Shown here: positions 13,411 through 21,043 of the stretch, one piece after another
Layout of the letters: every line of letters starts with the position of its first letter
Position numbering within the stretch: the stretch's first letter is position 1
From: a virus
IMG/VR virus record: IMGVR_UViG_3300042691_000979
Coordinates: 1-22,562 of that record
Length of the DNA stretch: 22,562 nt
Direction: 5' to 3' (one strand)
Made by a program: the position numbers and the translations under genes
Notes under the pieces: generated by a model
Told to the model about the DNA's origin: nothing
Database searches by the model: none
What the model saw: only the letters and a program-made list of their open reading frames with translations

Positions 13411-13848
13411 ATGTCGAAGTCCAATGCCTTCGAGCAGAGCCTGCTCGAGCTGCTGTTCAACAACAGCAACATCGCGAACGTCGGCGACGCGACCGGCCTG
13501 CGCGGCTCGAGCACGGCAGGCAGCCTCTACCTCGCGCTGCACACGGGCGACCCTGGCGAGGCCGGCTCGCAGACCACCAGCGAGTGCGCCTACACGAGCT
13601 ATGCGCGACAGGCTGTCGCACGCTCGGTCGCTGGCTTCACGATCTCGGGCAACACCGCCTCGCTCGCCGCCAACGTGGACTTCCCCGAGGCGACCGGAGG
13701 CAGCGAGACGGCGACGCACTTCTCGATCGGCACGAGCTCGAGCGGCGCCGGCACCGTCCTCTACAAGGGGAGCATCACGCCGACCATCGCGATCTCGTCT
13801 GGCGTCATCCCGCGGGTCAAGTCCGGCTCCATCGTCACTGAGGACTGA
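13411..13848 (+). CDS. Beta-rich phage structural protein, 145 aa
   Basis: This protein has an N-terminal helix (SNAFEQSLLELLFNNSNIANVGD) and then SLYLALHTGDPGEAGSQTTSECAYTSYARQAVARS, a common signature of phage proteins annotated as tail-fibre- or baseplate-like. The C-terminus is a Gly/Ser/Thr-rich beta structure ending in VKSGSIVTED. A strong AAGGAG site at 13399-13404, overlapping the preceding stop, sets the ATG at 13411. The most likely role is a minor virion or tail protein. Family membership is recalled from the LALHTGDPGEAG pattern rather than a known structure, and no enzymatic function is visible. Confidence 0.7.
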   Translation: MSKSNAFEQSLLELLFNNSNIANVGDATGLRGSSTAGSLYLALHTGDPGEAGSQTTSECAYTSYARQAVARSVAGFTISGNTASLAANVDFPEATGGSETATHFSIGTSSSGAGTVLYKGSITPTIAISSGVIPRVKSGSIVTED

Positions 13849-13854
13849 CGCATC

Positions 13855-14778
13855 GTGGCTGTCATCGTCGCAGCCTCGCCGGAGATCTCGCTCGACAGCC
13901 TGACGACGTCGATCGACGCGCTAGCCGACTCGCTCGACATCATCGGCCTGTCGCGCGGCGTCGCGACTTGCTCGGCGCAGTCTGGAAGGGTCGTCGCGGC
14001 GTTTCCGCAGGCGTCGCTCGATAGCTTCTCGACGTCTATCGATGCTCTCGACGGGACGATCGACGACCTGGGCCTCGCCAAAGGCTCTGCGACGGTATCG
14101 GCGGCCGCCGCCAGGGTTGCGGGCGCGTCGGCTTCTGTCGCGTCCGGAGCCTCGACGTCGTCTGCTGCCGCATGCGCGCTGGCCTCGACCTCCGCCGCTG
14201 CTTCTGGCGTGGCGGCCGGTGCTGCTGCGTCGGCCCGGATTGTTGGCACCACGGCTACCGCTGCTGGCTCTTCGAGCGTGATCGCCTCGAGCGGCGCCAC
14301 GGTCGGCGTCCAGGCGACGGCTGCAGGGACTGGCACGGCCGCCGCGCTGGCGGCGAGGTTCGTGCAGGCCAGCGCGGATGTGTCGGCTGGTTCGGCGAGC
14401 GTGTCGGCGATCGCCGTGCCGACGCTGGCAACGTCGCTCGTCGCCAGCGCCGGGACGGCAACGGTATCGGCGGCGACGGTCATGTTCCGCGCCGCCAGCG
14501 CAACTGCAGAAGGTGCCGCCACGGCTTCCGCCGTGGCGTCAGCATTGGCGCTGGCAACGCCGTCTGCAGCTGGCTCGGCGGCTGCAAGCGCCGCCGCGCT
14601 GCGGATCGGCTGGGGCCTCGGCGTCGAGGGCGCAGAGAGCTGGACGCCGCAGGCGGCTGGCGCAGAGGCGTGGAGCGACGTCGCCACGGGCGGCGAGGCT
14701 TGGAGCGAGGCGGCGGCCGGCGCAGAAGCCTGGTCGACTGTCGCGAACGGCAACGAGACCTGGGCAGAGGCGGCATGA
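13855..14778 (+). CDS. Ala/Ser-rich low-complexity virion protein with C-terminal Trp repeats, 307 aa
   Basis: This protein has three parts. Residues 11-34 and 53-76 are two copies of a motif (SLDSLTTSIDALADSLD and SLDSFSTSIDALDGTIDD). Residues about 77-245 are nearly all Ala, Ser, Gly, Thr and Val, a low-complexity stretch with no visible fold. Residues 258-307 are five exact-length 10-residue repeats with the pattern G-x-E-x-W. The start is a GTG at 13855 preceded by a GAGGA site; no ATG is near. The stop overlaps the tail-hub start (ATGA). Similar Trp repeats occur in virion proteins of other phages. A fibrous or decoration role is inferred. Confidence 0.7.
   Translation: MAVIVAASPEISLDSLTTSIDALADSLDIIGLSRGVATCSAQSGRVVAAFPQASLDSFSTSIDALDGTIDDLGLAKGSATVSAAAARVAGASASVASGASTSSAAACALASTSAAASGVAAGAAASARIVGTTATAAGSSSVIASSGATVGVQATAAGTGTAAALAARFVQASADVSAGSASVSAIAVPTLATSLVASAGTATVSAATVMFRAASATAEGAATASAVASALALATPSAAGSAAASAAALRIGWGLGVEGAESWTPQAAGAEAWSDVATGGEAWSEAAAGAEAWSTVANGNETWAEAA
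14626..14775 (+). repeat. Five tandem 30-bp units encoding 10-residue Trp repeats
   Basis: The units encode EGAESWTPQA, AGAEAWSDVA, TGGEAWSEAA, AGAEAWSTVA and NGNETWAEAA. All five have exactly ten residues with G at 2, E at 4, W at 6 and A at 10. The bases differ at many third positions, so the repeats are old or selected at the protein level. They end directly at the stop codon. Confidence 0.85.
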
Positions 14779-16220
14779 TCGAGCTCGGACAATGGCTGCC
14801 TGACCAGCCGGCGCTGGGTAGCGCCGGCGTGACGGTCGCCAAGAACGTGCTGCCGGCCGCTCGCGGCTACAAGCCGTTCCCCGACCTGTCGGCGCTGTCC
14901 CAGGCGGCCAGCGAGCGCCTGACCAACCTGGCTGCGACCAAGAGCGCCGCCGGCACGGTGACCATCTACGCCGGCGGCCTGTCCAAGCTGTTCAAGTTCG
15001 TCAAGGCGACCGGCGCGCTCGCGGATGTCAGCAAGAGCGGCGGCTACGCGACCGCATCGACGGACCGGTTCTACTTCACGACGTTCGGCGATCGGCTCAT
15101 CGCGTGCAACAACGTCGACCCGCTGCAGTTCGTCTCGATCGCCAGCGGCGGCAACTTCGCCGACCTGGTCGCGTCGCTGTCGTCCAAGTTCATCACCACG
15201 GTGCGCGACTTCGTCGTGACCGCCAATGTCACCGAGAGCGGCACGGCGACGCCGTACCGCGTGCGCTGGTCTGCGCTGAACGACGCCACGAGCTGGACTG
15301 TCGGCACCAACCAGGCCGACTACCAGGACATCGCCGACGCCGGCGCCATCACCGGCCTGGCCGGCGGCGAGTTCGGCGTGGTGTTCCTCGAGCGCGCGAT
15401 CGTCAGGATGCAGTACGTCGGCTCGCCGCTGGTCTTCCAGTTCGACCGCGTCGAGACCGCGCGAGGCTGCGAATACCCTGGCAGCGTCGTGCAGCTCGGC
15501 AGCGCGTGCTTCTACATCGCGTCGGACGGGTTCTACGTCTTCGACGGCAACGCCTCGAGGCCGATCGGCAGCGAGCGCGTCAACCGGTGGTTCTTCGACA
15601 ACTCGAACGCGGCGTATCGAGACCGGATCACGGCGGCGGTCGATCCGCTCAACCAGCTGGTCATGTGGTCGTTCCCGTCCGCGCAGAGCGGCGGCGGACC
15701 TGATCGGCTGATCGTCTACAATTTCGCGATCGACAAGTGGGCCTACGCGGAGGTCACCAACGACTTCGTCGCGCCACTGTTCAATGCGTCCTACACGCTC
15801 GACGACCTCGACAGCATCTCGGGCTCGCTCGACGCGCTCGGCGTGTCGCTCGACAGCTCGGCGCTCAAGCTCGGCAAGTTCGTGTTCGGCGGCGGCGTCT
15901 CGAACAAGATCGGCACCTTCACCGGGTCTAACCTCGCCGCCACGATCGAGACCGCCGAGGCCAACCTCGTCGAGGGCGGGCACGCACTGGTGACGCAGGT
16001 CACGCCGCACACGACCGGCGGCACCGTCACGGTGCAGGTCGGCGAGCGCGCGCGCCAGCAGGACAGCGTGAGCTTTGGCTCCGCGTCGTCGCTGAACGAC
16101 GCAGGCTTCTGCCCGGTTCGATCGGCGAACAAGTACCACCGCGCTCGGCTCAACCTGAGCGGCGAGTGGTCCTACGCGCAGGGCATCGACCTGGCGGCGA
16201 GCCGCATGGGTAAGCGCTGA
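14775..16220 (+). CDS. Tail hub / P22-gp10-like beta-propeller protein
   Basis: This 481-residue protein opens with GQWLPDQPALGSAGVTVAKNVLPAARGYKPFPDLSAL (about 5-41), a start known from podovirus tail proteins related to P22 gp10 (packaged-DNA stabilisation, tail hub). Repeated beta blades follow: TVTIYAGGLSKLFKF, DRFYFTTFGDRLIACN, RWSALNDATSWTVG, AGGEFGVVFLERAIVRMQY, ACFYIASDGFYVFDGNASRPIGSERVNRWFF and DRLIVYNFAIDKWAYAEV. This is a propeller-like layout. Residues 341-361 contain a DDLDSISGSLDALGVSLD motif shared with the neighbouring Ala-rich protein. It would close the tail tube below the adaptor. The exact family name is not certain. Confidence 0.8.
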   Translation: MIELGQWLPDQPALGSAGVTVAKNVLPAARGYKPFPDLSALSQAASERLTNLAATKSAAGTVTIYAGGLSKLFKFVKATGALADVSKSGGYATASTDRFYFTTFGDRLIACNNVDPLQFVSIASGGNFADLVASLSSKFITTVRDFVVTANVTESGTATPYRVRWSALNDATSWTVGTNQADYQDIADAGAITGLAGGEFGVVFLERAIVRMQYVGSPLVFQFDRVETARGCEYPGSVVQLGSACFYIASDGFYVFDGNASRPIGSERVNRWFFDNSNAAYRDRITAAVDPLNQLVMWSFPSAQSGGGPDRLIVYNFAIDKWAYAEVTNDFVAPLFNASYTLDDLDSISGSLDALGVSLDSSALKLGKFVFGGGVSNKIGTFTGSNLAATIETAEANLVEGGHALVTQVTPHTTGGTVTVQVGERARQQDSVSFGSASSLNDAGFCPVRSANKYHRARLNLSGEWSYAQGIDLAASRMGKR

Positions 16221-16534
16221 TGGCCGACAACCAGTTCCGCGCGCTTCCGCTCGCTCATGGCGCGCGCGATGTCTACGAGGTCGTGAACAGCCTGCGCGAT
16301 GGCAAGGTGAACTCGACCGGCAGCGTGACGCTGACGGCGAGCTCGGCGACGACGACGGTGACGGACCTGCGCGCCGGCCAGGACAGCGTGATCCTGTTCA
16401 TGCCGACGACCGCGAACGCGGCGGCGGCGGCCGGCGGCATGTATGTGAGCACGCGCGGCAAACAGAGTTTTACGCTGACGCACGCGAACAACGCGCAGAC
16501 GGACCGCACGTTCGCCTATGTCGTTCTCGGATAG
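16220..16534 (+). CDS. Small beta-sandwich phage structural protein, 104 aa
   Basis: This short Ser/Thr/Ala-rich protein has many short strands and a clear C-terminal signature KQSFTLTHANNAQTDRTFAYVVLG. I recognise this from small structural proteins of many phages and prophages, often next to tail genes. It starts with a one-base overlap with the hub stop and ends inside the next gene. A decoration or tail-component role is likely, but the function is not established. Confidence 0.7.
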   Translation: MADNQFRALPLAHGARDVYEVVNSLRDGKVNSTGSVTLTASSATTTVTDLRAGQDSVILFMPTTANAAAAAGGMYVSTRGKQSFTLTHANNAQTDRTFAYVVLG

Positions 16535-16871
16535 CTGGAACAAGGCGCGGCGCATCCTGGCGCCGGCGATCGAGCACGGCGGCACGCACGACGAGAAGGA
16601 CGTCTTCGACGCCATTGTCTCTGGCGCGGCGCAGCTGTGGATGCAGGGCGACAGCGCTGCGGTGACGGAGATCGTGAGCTACCCGCGCGTCAAGGCGTGC
16701 CGGGTCTGGCTGGCCGCCGGCGGCCTCGAGGACATCCGGTCGATCGAGCGGCAGATCGAGGACTGGGCGAGGGGCGTCGGCTGCGGCCGGCTCGAGATCA
16801 TCGGCCGAAAGGGCTGGTTGAAGAAACTGAAGCACGCAGACGCGCGCGTGCTGATGACGAGAGGGATCTAA
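16518..16871 (+). CDS. Conserved phage protein, possibly GNAT-like fold, 117 aa
   Basis: The start overlaps the preceding gene by 17 bases in another frame. It has an alpha/beta layout: QLWMQGDSAAVTEIVSYPRVKACRVWLAAGGLEDIRSIERQIEDWARGVGCGRLEIIGRKGWLKKL. The GC-x-x-LEI-x-GRKGW ending, after two strands and a long helix, recalls the C-terminal half of a GNAT fold. The acetyl-CoA-binding loop (Q/R-x-x-G-x-G/A) is not visible, so an active acetyltransferase is doubtful. Similar proteins appear in tail or ejection clusters of podoviruses. The ATG at 16518 is the first in frame. Confidence 0.65.
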   Translation: MSFSDSWNKARRILAPAIEHGGTHDEKDVFDAIVSGAAQLWMQGDSAAVTEIVSYPRVKACRVWLAAGGLEDIRSIERQIEDWARGVGCGRLEIIGRKGWLKKLKHADARVLMTRGI

Positions 16872-16874
16872 GAC

Positions 16875-17690
16875 ATGAGCGGTGGCGGATCGAGGACCGA
16901 GTATGTGACTTCTGCGCGCACGAACGAGCCTGCGGCGTTCATCAAGCCGTTTCTCGAATACGGAGCGCAGGAGGCACAGAACCTCTACCAGAGCTCGCTT
17001 CCGTCCTACTACCCGGACTCGACGGTCGTCGGGTTCGCGCCGCAGCAGGAGATGGCACTGCGCGGCATGGAGCAGCGCGCGCTCGCAGGCTCGCCGATCA
17101 CCGCGGCGGCCCAGCAGAACGCGGCGAACGTGCTCGGCGGATCGTTCCTCATGGGCGGCAACCCGTACCTGCAGCAGGCGATCCAGAACGCCTCGCAGCC
17201 CACGATCGACGCGGTGCAGTCGCAGTTCAGCGCGGCCGGCCGCCTAGGCAGCGGCGCGAACATGGACGTGCTCTCGCGCAACGTCGGGCAGATCGCCCAG
17301 AACATGGCGTTCGCCAACTATGGCGACGAGCGGCAGCGACAGATGCAGGTGCTGGGCATGGCGCCGCAGCTCGCCGCGCAGGACTACGCCGACTTCAACG
17401 CGCTCGCCGGTGTTGGCGATGCGCGCCGCCAGCAGGCCCAGGCCGAGCTGCAGGACCAGGTCAACCGCTTCAACTTCGAGCAGAACACGCCGGCGGAGAA
17501 GCTCGCCAAGTACATGGCGCTGGTTGGCGGCGGCCAGTTCGGCTCGACCGGTACGGACACGCGGCCGGTGTTCTCCAACCCGCTGGCCGAGGGCCTCGGG
17601 CTGGCGACCGGTGCGGCGGGGCTCGGGAACATGCTGTTCGGCAAGCCGTCCGCATTCAGCGGCGGCGGGCTGCTCCGTGGACTGTTCTGA
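16875..17690 (+). CDS. Putative ejection (internal virion) protein, 271 aa
   Basis: The sequence shows LPSYYPDSTVVGFAPQQEMALRGMEQRALAGSP at about 43-75 and NPYLQQAIQNASQPTIDAVQSQFSAAGRLGSGANMDVLSRNVG at about 94-136. Long Gln/Ala-rich helices follow, and the protein ends in a Gly-rich hydrophobic tail (NPLAEGLGLATGAAGLGNMLFG, then FSGGGLLRGLF). This layout is typical of small podovirus ejection proteins of the T7 gp14/P22 gp7 role, which leave the virion and form a channel in the cell envelope. It is the first of three such genes in a row. A GAGGG site precedes the ATG. The specific role is inferred from layout and place. Confidence 0.75.
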   Translation: MSGGGSRTEYVTSARTNEPAAFIKPFLEYGAQEAQNLYQSSLPSYYPDSTVVGFAPQQEMALRGMEQRALAGSPITAAAQQNAANVLGGSFLMGGNPYLQQAIQNASQPTIDAVQSQFSAAGRLGSGANMDVLSRNVGQIAQNMAFANYGDERQRQMQVLGMAPQLAAQDYADFNALAGVGDARRQQAQAELQDQVNRFNFEQNTPAEKLAKYMALVGGGQFGSTGTDTRPVFSNPLAEGLGLATGAAGLGNMLFGKPSAFSGGGLLRGLF

Positions 17691-17702
17691 TCGGAGGCGC
17701 AG

Positions 17703-19055
17703 ATGGCAACGCAAGACGAAATGCTCGCCGGCCTCCTCGGAGGCATCCCTGGCGGCCCGCTCACGACCGGCCTGCTGGCGACGAGCGCCGGCCTGCTCTC
17801 GGCCGGCGGCCCCTCCTACGAGCCGCGGTCGTTCGGTGGAGCCCTGGGCGCCGGCATGATGTCCGGGCTCAACGCCTACCAGCAGGCGCAGCAGAACTCG
17901 CTCTCGCAGTACGTCGCGGCGACCAAGCTCGCGCAGCAGATGCGCCAGCAGGAGGCGATCAATTCGCTCGCCGCCAACATGGACCCGCGCCAGCGGGCCG
18001 TCCTGCTCGCCAACCCGGAAGCGGCGACCGGCGCGATGGCGAAGGACTTCTGGACGAAGACCGACCTCGACAAGAAGATCGGCGACTACACGCGCAATCT
18101 GAACCATCCCGACCCCCTGGTCCGAGACGCGGCGGTCGCGCAGCTGAGCGCGGAGACGCCACAGTTCAAGGCGCTCGTGGCACGCATGACCGCTGGGGCG
18201 TCTGAGCGCGGCCGGTTCGACGCAGTCTCCACCGGCGAGCTCGCGGCGCGGGCAGGCGCCGAGGCCGGCGCTCGCGAAGCCGCCACGCTCCCCTTCGCCG
18301 GCCCGAGGGCCGCGGCGATTGCCGCCGGCAGCTTCTACTCCACGCCCCAGCGGATCGGCGACAACCTGGTCATGATCCCTGCGCCCGGCGCTCCGACGCT
18401 CCCAGGAGCTCCCAGGATGGGCGCTGGAGCGCCACAGCCCGGCGGCGGTGCTCCCGGTGCCCCGGCGGTGCCTGGCGCTCCTGCGGGCCAGCCTGGCGCT
18501 CCCAGCGTCGTCTATAGCGCGCCTCGAGATCCGGAGAAGACGGCGTCGATGGAGGACTCTGCCAGGCAGAACTTCGTCAAGATGCCGGAGGTCGCGAACT
18601 ACAAGGAGGTGGTCTCCGCATTCAATTCCGCGACCACCGCCGGCAACACGCTCGCCGGCGACCTCAACCTCGTCTACGCCTTCGCAAAGGCGATGGACCC
18701 CGGATCGGTCGTCCGCGAGGGCGAGCAGGTCATGATCCAGCGCACCGGCGGAGTTTTCGACCGGCTCAAGGGGATGGTCGACTCCATCACCGGCGGCGCG
18801 CGGCTGACGCCAGAGATCCGCATGGCGCTGATGAACGAGCTGAACACGCGCGTCCTTTCGCTGCAGCAGCAGCATGACTCGGTGCGCGCTCAGTACGAGG
18901 CACTGGCTCGTCAGCGCGGGCTCAACGTCGACAACGTCATCGACAAGGCGCCGACAATCAATCTGCCGATCGTCAGGTCTCAGGCAGACGTCGACCGGCT
19001 GATGCCTGGTCAGATGTACCGCGACCACCAGGGCAACCTTCGGGTCCGAGGCTGA
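17703..19055 (+). CDS. Putative ejection protein with collagen-like linker, 450 aa
   Basis: The N-terminus is Gly/Ala-rich and hydrophobic (residues 8-57), as in membrane-inserting ejection proteins. Helical Gln-rich parts follow (59-200). A linker rich in PGAP and GAPG units lies at 226-268. Residues about 288-410 form a conserved helical domain (FVKMPEVANYKEVVSAFNSA, then AKAMDPGSVVREGEQVMIQR and LTPEIRMALMNELNTRVL) that I recognise from internal-virion proteins of many podoviruses. The C-terminus ends in GQMYRDHQGNLRVRG. GGAGG upstream of ATG 17703 sets the start. It is the second of the three ejection genes, with the next gene only two bases after the stop. Confidence 0.75.
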   Translation: MATQDEMLAGLLGGIPGGPLTTGLLATSAGLLSAGGPSYEPRSFGGALGAGMMSGLNAYQQAQQNSLSQYVAATKLAQQMRQQEAINSLAANMDPRQRAVLLANPEAATGAMAKDFWTKTDLDKKIGDYTRNLNHPDPLVRDAAVAQLSAETPQFKALVARMTAGASERGRFDAVSTGELAARAGAEAGAREAATLPFAGPRAAAIAAGSFYSTPQRIGDNLVMIPAPGAPTLPGAPRMGAGAPQPGGGAPGAPAVPGAPAGQPGAPSVVYSAPRDPEKTASMEDSARQNFVKMPEVANYKEVVSAFNSATTAGNTLAGDLNLVYAFAKAMDPGSVVREGEQVMIQRTGGVFDRLKGMVDSITGGARLTPEIRMALMNELNTRVLSLQQQHDSVRAQYEALARQRGLNVDNVIDKAPTINLPIVRSQADVDRLMPGQMYRDHQGNLRVRG

Positions 19056-19057
19056 TC

Positions 19058-21040
19058 ATGGCGGAGATCGACTACGGCAACGACCGGCTCGTGGCGCCGG
19101 CCGGCGGCGGCTCGCCGCCGGCAATCAACTACGGCACCGACCGCATCGTGCAGCCTGGCTATGGCGGCATGGACGTCGACACGAGAGGTGCTCCGGGCTC
19201 GGTCAGGGCAGCAGTCGGCGGCGCGCCGCAGGCAGACCGACTGGCGACGCTGCGCGCATACTTTCCAGACGCGCGTCCATTCGGGCCGGATAATTTCATC
19301 TACACCGATCCGCAGACCAATCGACCGACGCTGTACAATCCGCGCGGCCTGGATGTCGGCGACCTGTACAGCATCAGGCCAGAGGCGGCCGAGGCCGTCG
19401 GCGGCTTTCTAGGTGGAATGCTTGCCGCGCCGGTTGCTGCTCGCATGGCACCGCAGACCGGCGGGAAGTCCATTTCGATTGGCATTCCCGCAGTCGCCGC
19501 CACCGGAGCGACCGCCGGCAGGGAACTCGAGAACCTGTACGCGACCAACGTCGAGGGGCGCGTCGACACGCGATCTGGCGGGCGCCAAGCCGCAGACGCC
19601 GCGACGACGTTCGGCGTCAACGCGGCTGGCGGGTATCTCCTGCCAATGCTGGCGCAGGGCGCGAAGCGCGTCCTCGGCGGCGGCGGTCAGGTTGCGGCCG
19701 AAAGGCTCGCCGCTTTCGAGCGCCAAGACGTCACGCCGCGCGCAGGTGCTGTCTCTGGCAGCGGCGTCATCCAGTCGGCAGAGAGCGCAGCTGGTTCGTT
19801 CGGCGGCGCCGGCGTGATGAAGGACGCCTACTCGAAGACGATCGACGAGGTGACGGCGGCCGCGCGCAAGGCCGCCAGCAACACCGGCACGATCATGGAG
19901 GGGCAGGGGCTTGCCGACACGCTGCGCCGCGGGCTCCAGCAAGCCGGAGAGCGGTTCCGCGATCGGCAGGAGACGCTCTACGGCAACGTCTACCAGTTCT
20001 TCGGCAAGCAGACGCCGATCAAGGTCGACAACACGCTCGGGTTTCTGCAGCAGGAAACAGCCGCTTTTGCTGGCGCTCCTGAGATGCAGAAGAAGCTCGG
20101 CGCGGAGGCGATGGATTACCTGCAGAGGCTGCAGAAGGACGCTGCCGGCGGCACCATCCCCTTCGAGGTCGTTCGCAAGCTGCGAACCGAGATCGGCGCG
20201 CGTCTCGAGCGCCCCGTGCTTGTCGGCGACGAGAGCAGGTCGCTGCTGAAGCAGATGTACAAGTCTCTGTCGGATGATCTCGACGCCGGCATTGCCGGTG
20301 CTTCGCCTGGCGCGCAGAAGCAGTGGGAACTCGCGAACCGCTACACGCGCGTGCAGATGCAGCAGCAGCTCGACTTCGTCGAGAAGATGGCGACGCAGGA
20401 GTTCGACAAAAAGGTCTTGTCGATGCTCAACGGCGAGCTTGGCAAGGACGGCGGGCAGCTGCTGCGAAAGATCCGCTACAACCTGACGCCGGAGCAGTTC
20501 GACGACGTCGTGGCATCGGTTGTCGCGCGCACCGGCGTCGATCCCAAGACCGGCGCGTTCTCCCCCGCTCGGTTCACTACCGAATGGGGAAAGATGTCGT
20601 CGGAAGCCAAGGGCGCGCTGTTCGGCGGCCAGCGCTACAACGAGTTGCGCCAGTCGCTCGACGACATCGCGAAGATCTCTGGCGCGCTTGAAGACAGCGC
20701 GAAGATGCTCAATCGGTCCAACACTGGCCGCGTCGCCCTGTTCTCGACCCTGCTCGGCATGGGCGGCGCCGGCGCCAGCGCCGGCATGGAGGGCGCTCTT
20801 GCGACAGCAGCTGCTGGCGCCGGCGGGTTCGCAAGCAGTTACGGCGCCGCCAAGCTGCTTGCGAACCCGACATTCGCAAAATGGCTGGCGAGCGGAATGA
20901 AGATCGGAGGCGGGCAGGACGCGGTCGCCGCGCACCTTGGCCGCCTCGCCTCTGTCGCGGCGATCGAGCCCGAGCTCAAGGACGTCATCAACCAGTACGA
21001 GGCCGCCGTGCGATCGGCGTTGCCGCAACGGCAGAGGTGA
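19058..21040 (+). CDS. Large putative ejection (internal virion) protein, 660 aa
   Basis: This is the largest of the ejection cluster. Residues 4-12 and 23-32 are two copies of an I-x-YG-x-DR-x-V motif. LRAYFPDARPFGPDNFIYTDPQTNRPTLYNPRGLDVGDL (about 64-102) is a start shared by many podovirus internal-virion proteins. A glycine-rich hydrophobic region follows at 110-155, then long helical stretches. Near the end there is a hydrophobic Gly/Ala segment (about 560-605) followed by LLANPTFAKWLASGMKIGG, also typical of these proteins. No transglycosylase or peptidase motif is visible, unlike T7 gp16. The likely role is to form the channel or enter with the DNA. Its stop is followed three bases later by the fibre gene. 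Confidence 0.78.
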   Translation: MAEIDYGNDRLVAPAGGGSPPAINYGTDRIVQPGYGGMDVDTRGAPGSVRAAVGGAPQADRLATLRAYFPDARPFGPDNFIYTDPQTNRPTLYNPRGLDVGDLYSIRPEAAEAVGGFLGGMLAAPVAARMAPQTGGKSISIGIPAVAATGATAGRELENLYATNVEGRVDTRSGGRQAADAATTFGVNAAGGYLLPMLAQGAKRVLGGGGQVAAERLAAFERQDVTPRAGAVSGSGVIQSAESAAGSFGGAGVMKDAYSKTIDEVTAAARKAASNTGTIMEGQGLADTLRRGLQQAGERFRDRQETLYGNVYQFFGKQTPIKVDNTLGFLQQETAAFAGAPEMQKKLGAEAMDYLQRLQKDAAGGTIPFEVVRKLRTEIGARLERPVLVGDESRSLLKQMYKSLSDDLDAGIAGASPGAQKQWELANRYTRVQMQQQLDFVEKMATQEFDKKVLSMLNGELGKDGGQLLRKIRYNLTPEQFDDVVASVVARTGVDPKTGAFSPARFTTEWGKMSSEAKGALFGGQRYNELRQSLDDIAKISGALEDSAKMLNRSNTGRVALFSTLLGMGGAGASAGMEGALATAAAGAGGFASSYGAAKLLANPTFAKWLASGMKIGGGQDAVAAHLGRLASVAAIEPELKDVINQYEAAVRSALPQRQR

Positions 21041-21043
21041 ACC

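Noticed and set aside
14626-14775. CRISPR-like array or diversity-generating retroelement target
   Set aside because: The 30-bp units are directly joined with no spacers and keep a coding frame; no reverse transcriptase, template repeat or Cas gene is present.
13761-16139. 792-residue minus-strand open frame
   Set aside because: It is the shadow of the Ala-rich protein and the tail hub; half is low-complexity Ala/Val and it has no independent support.
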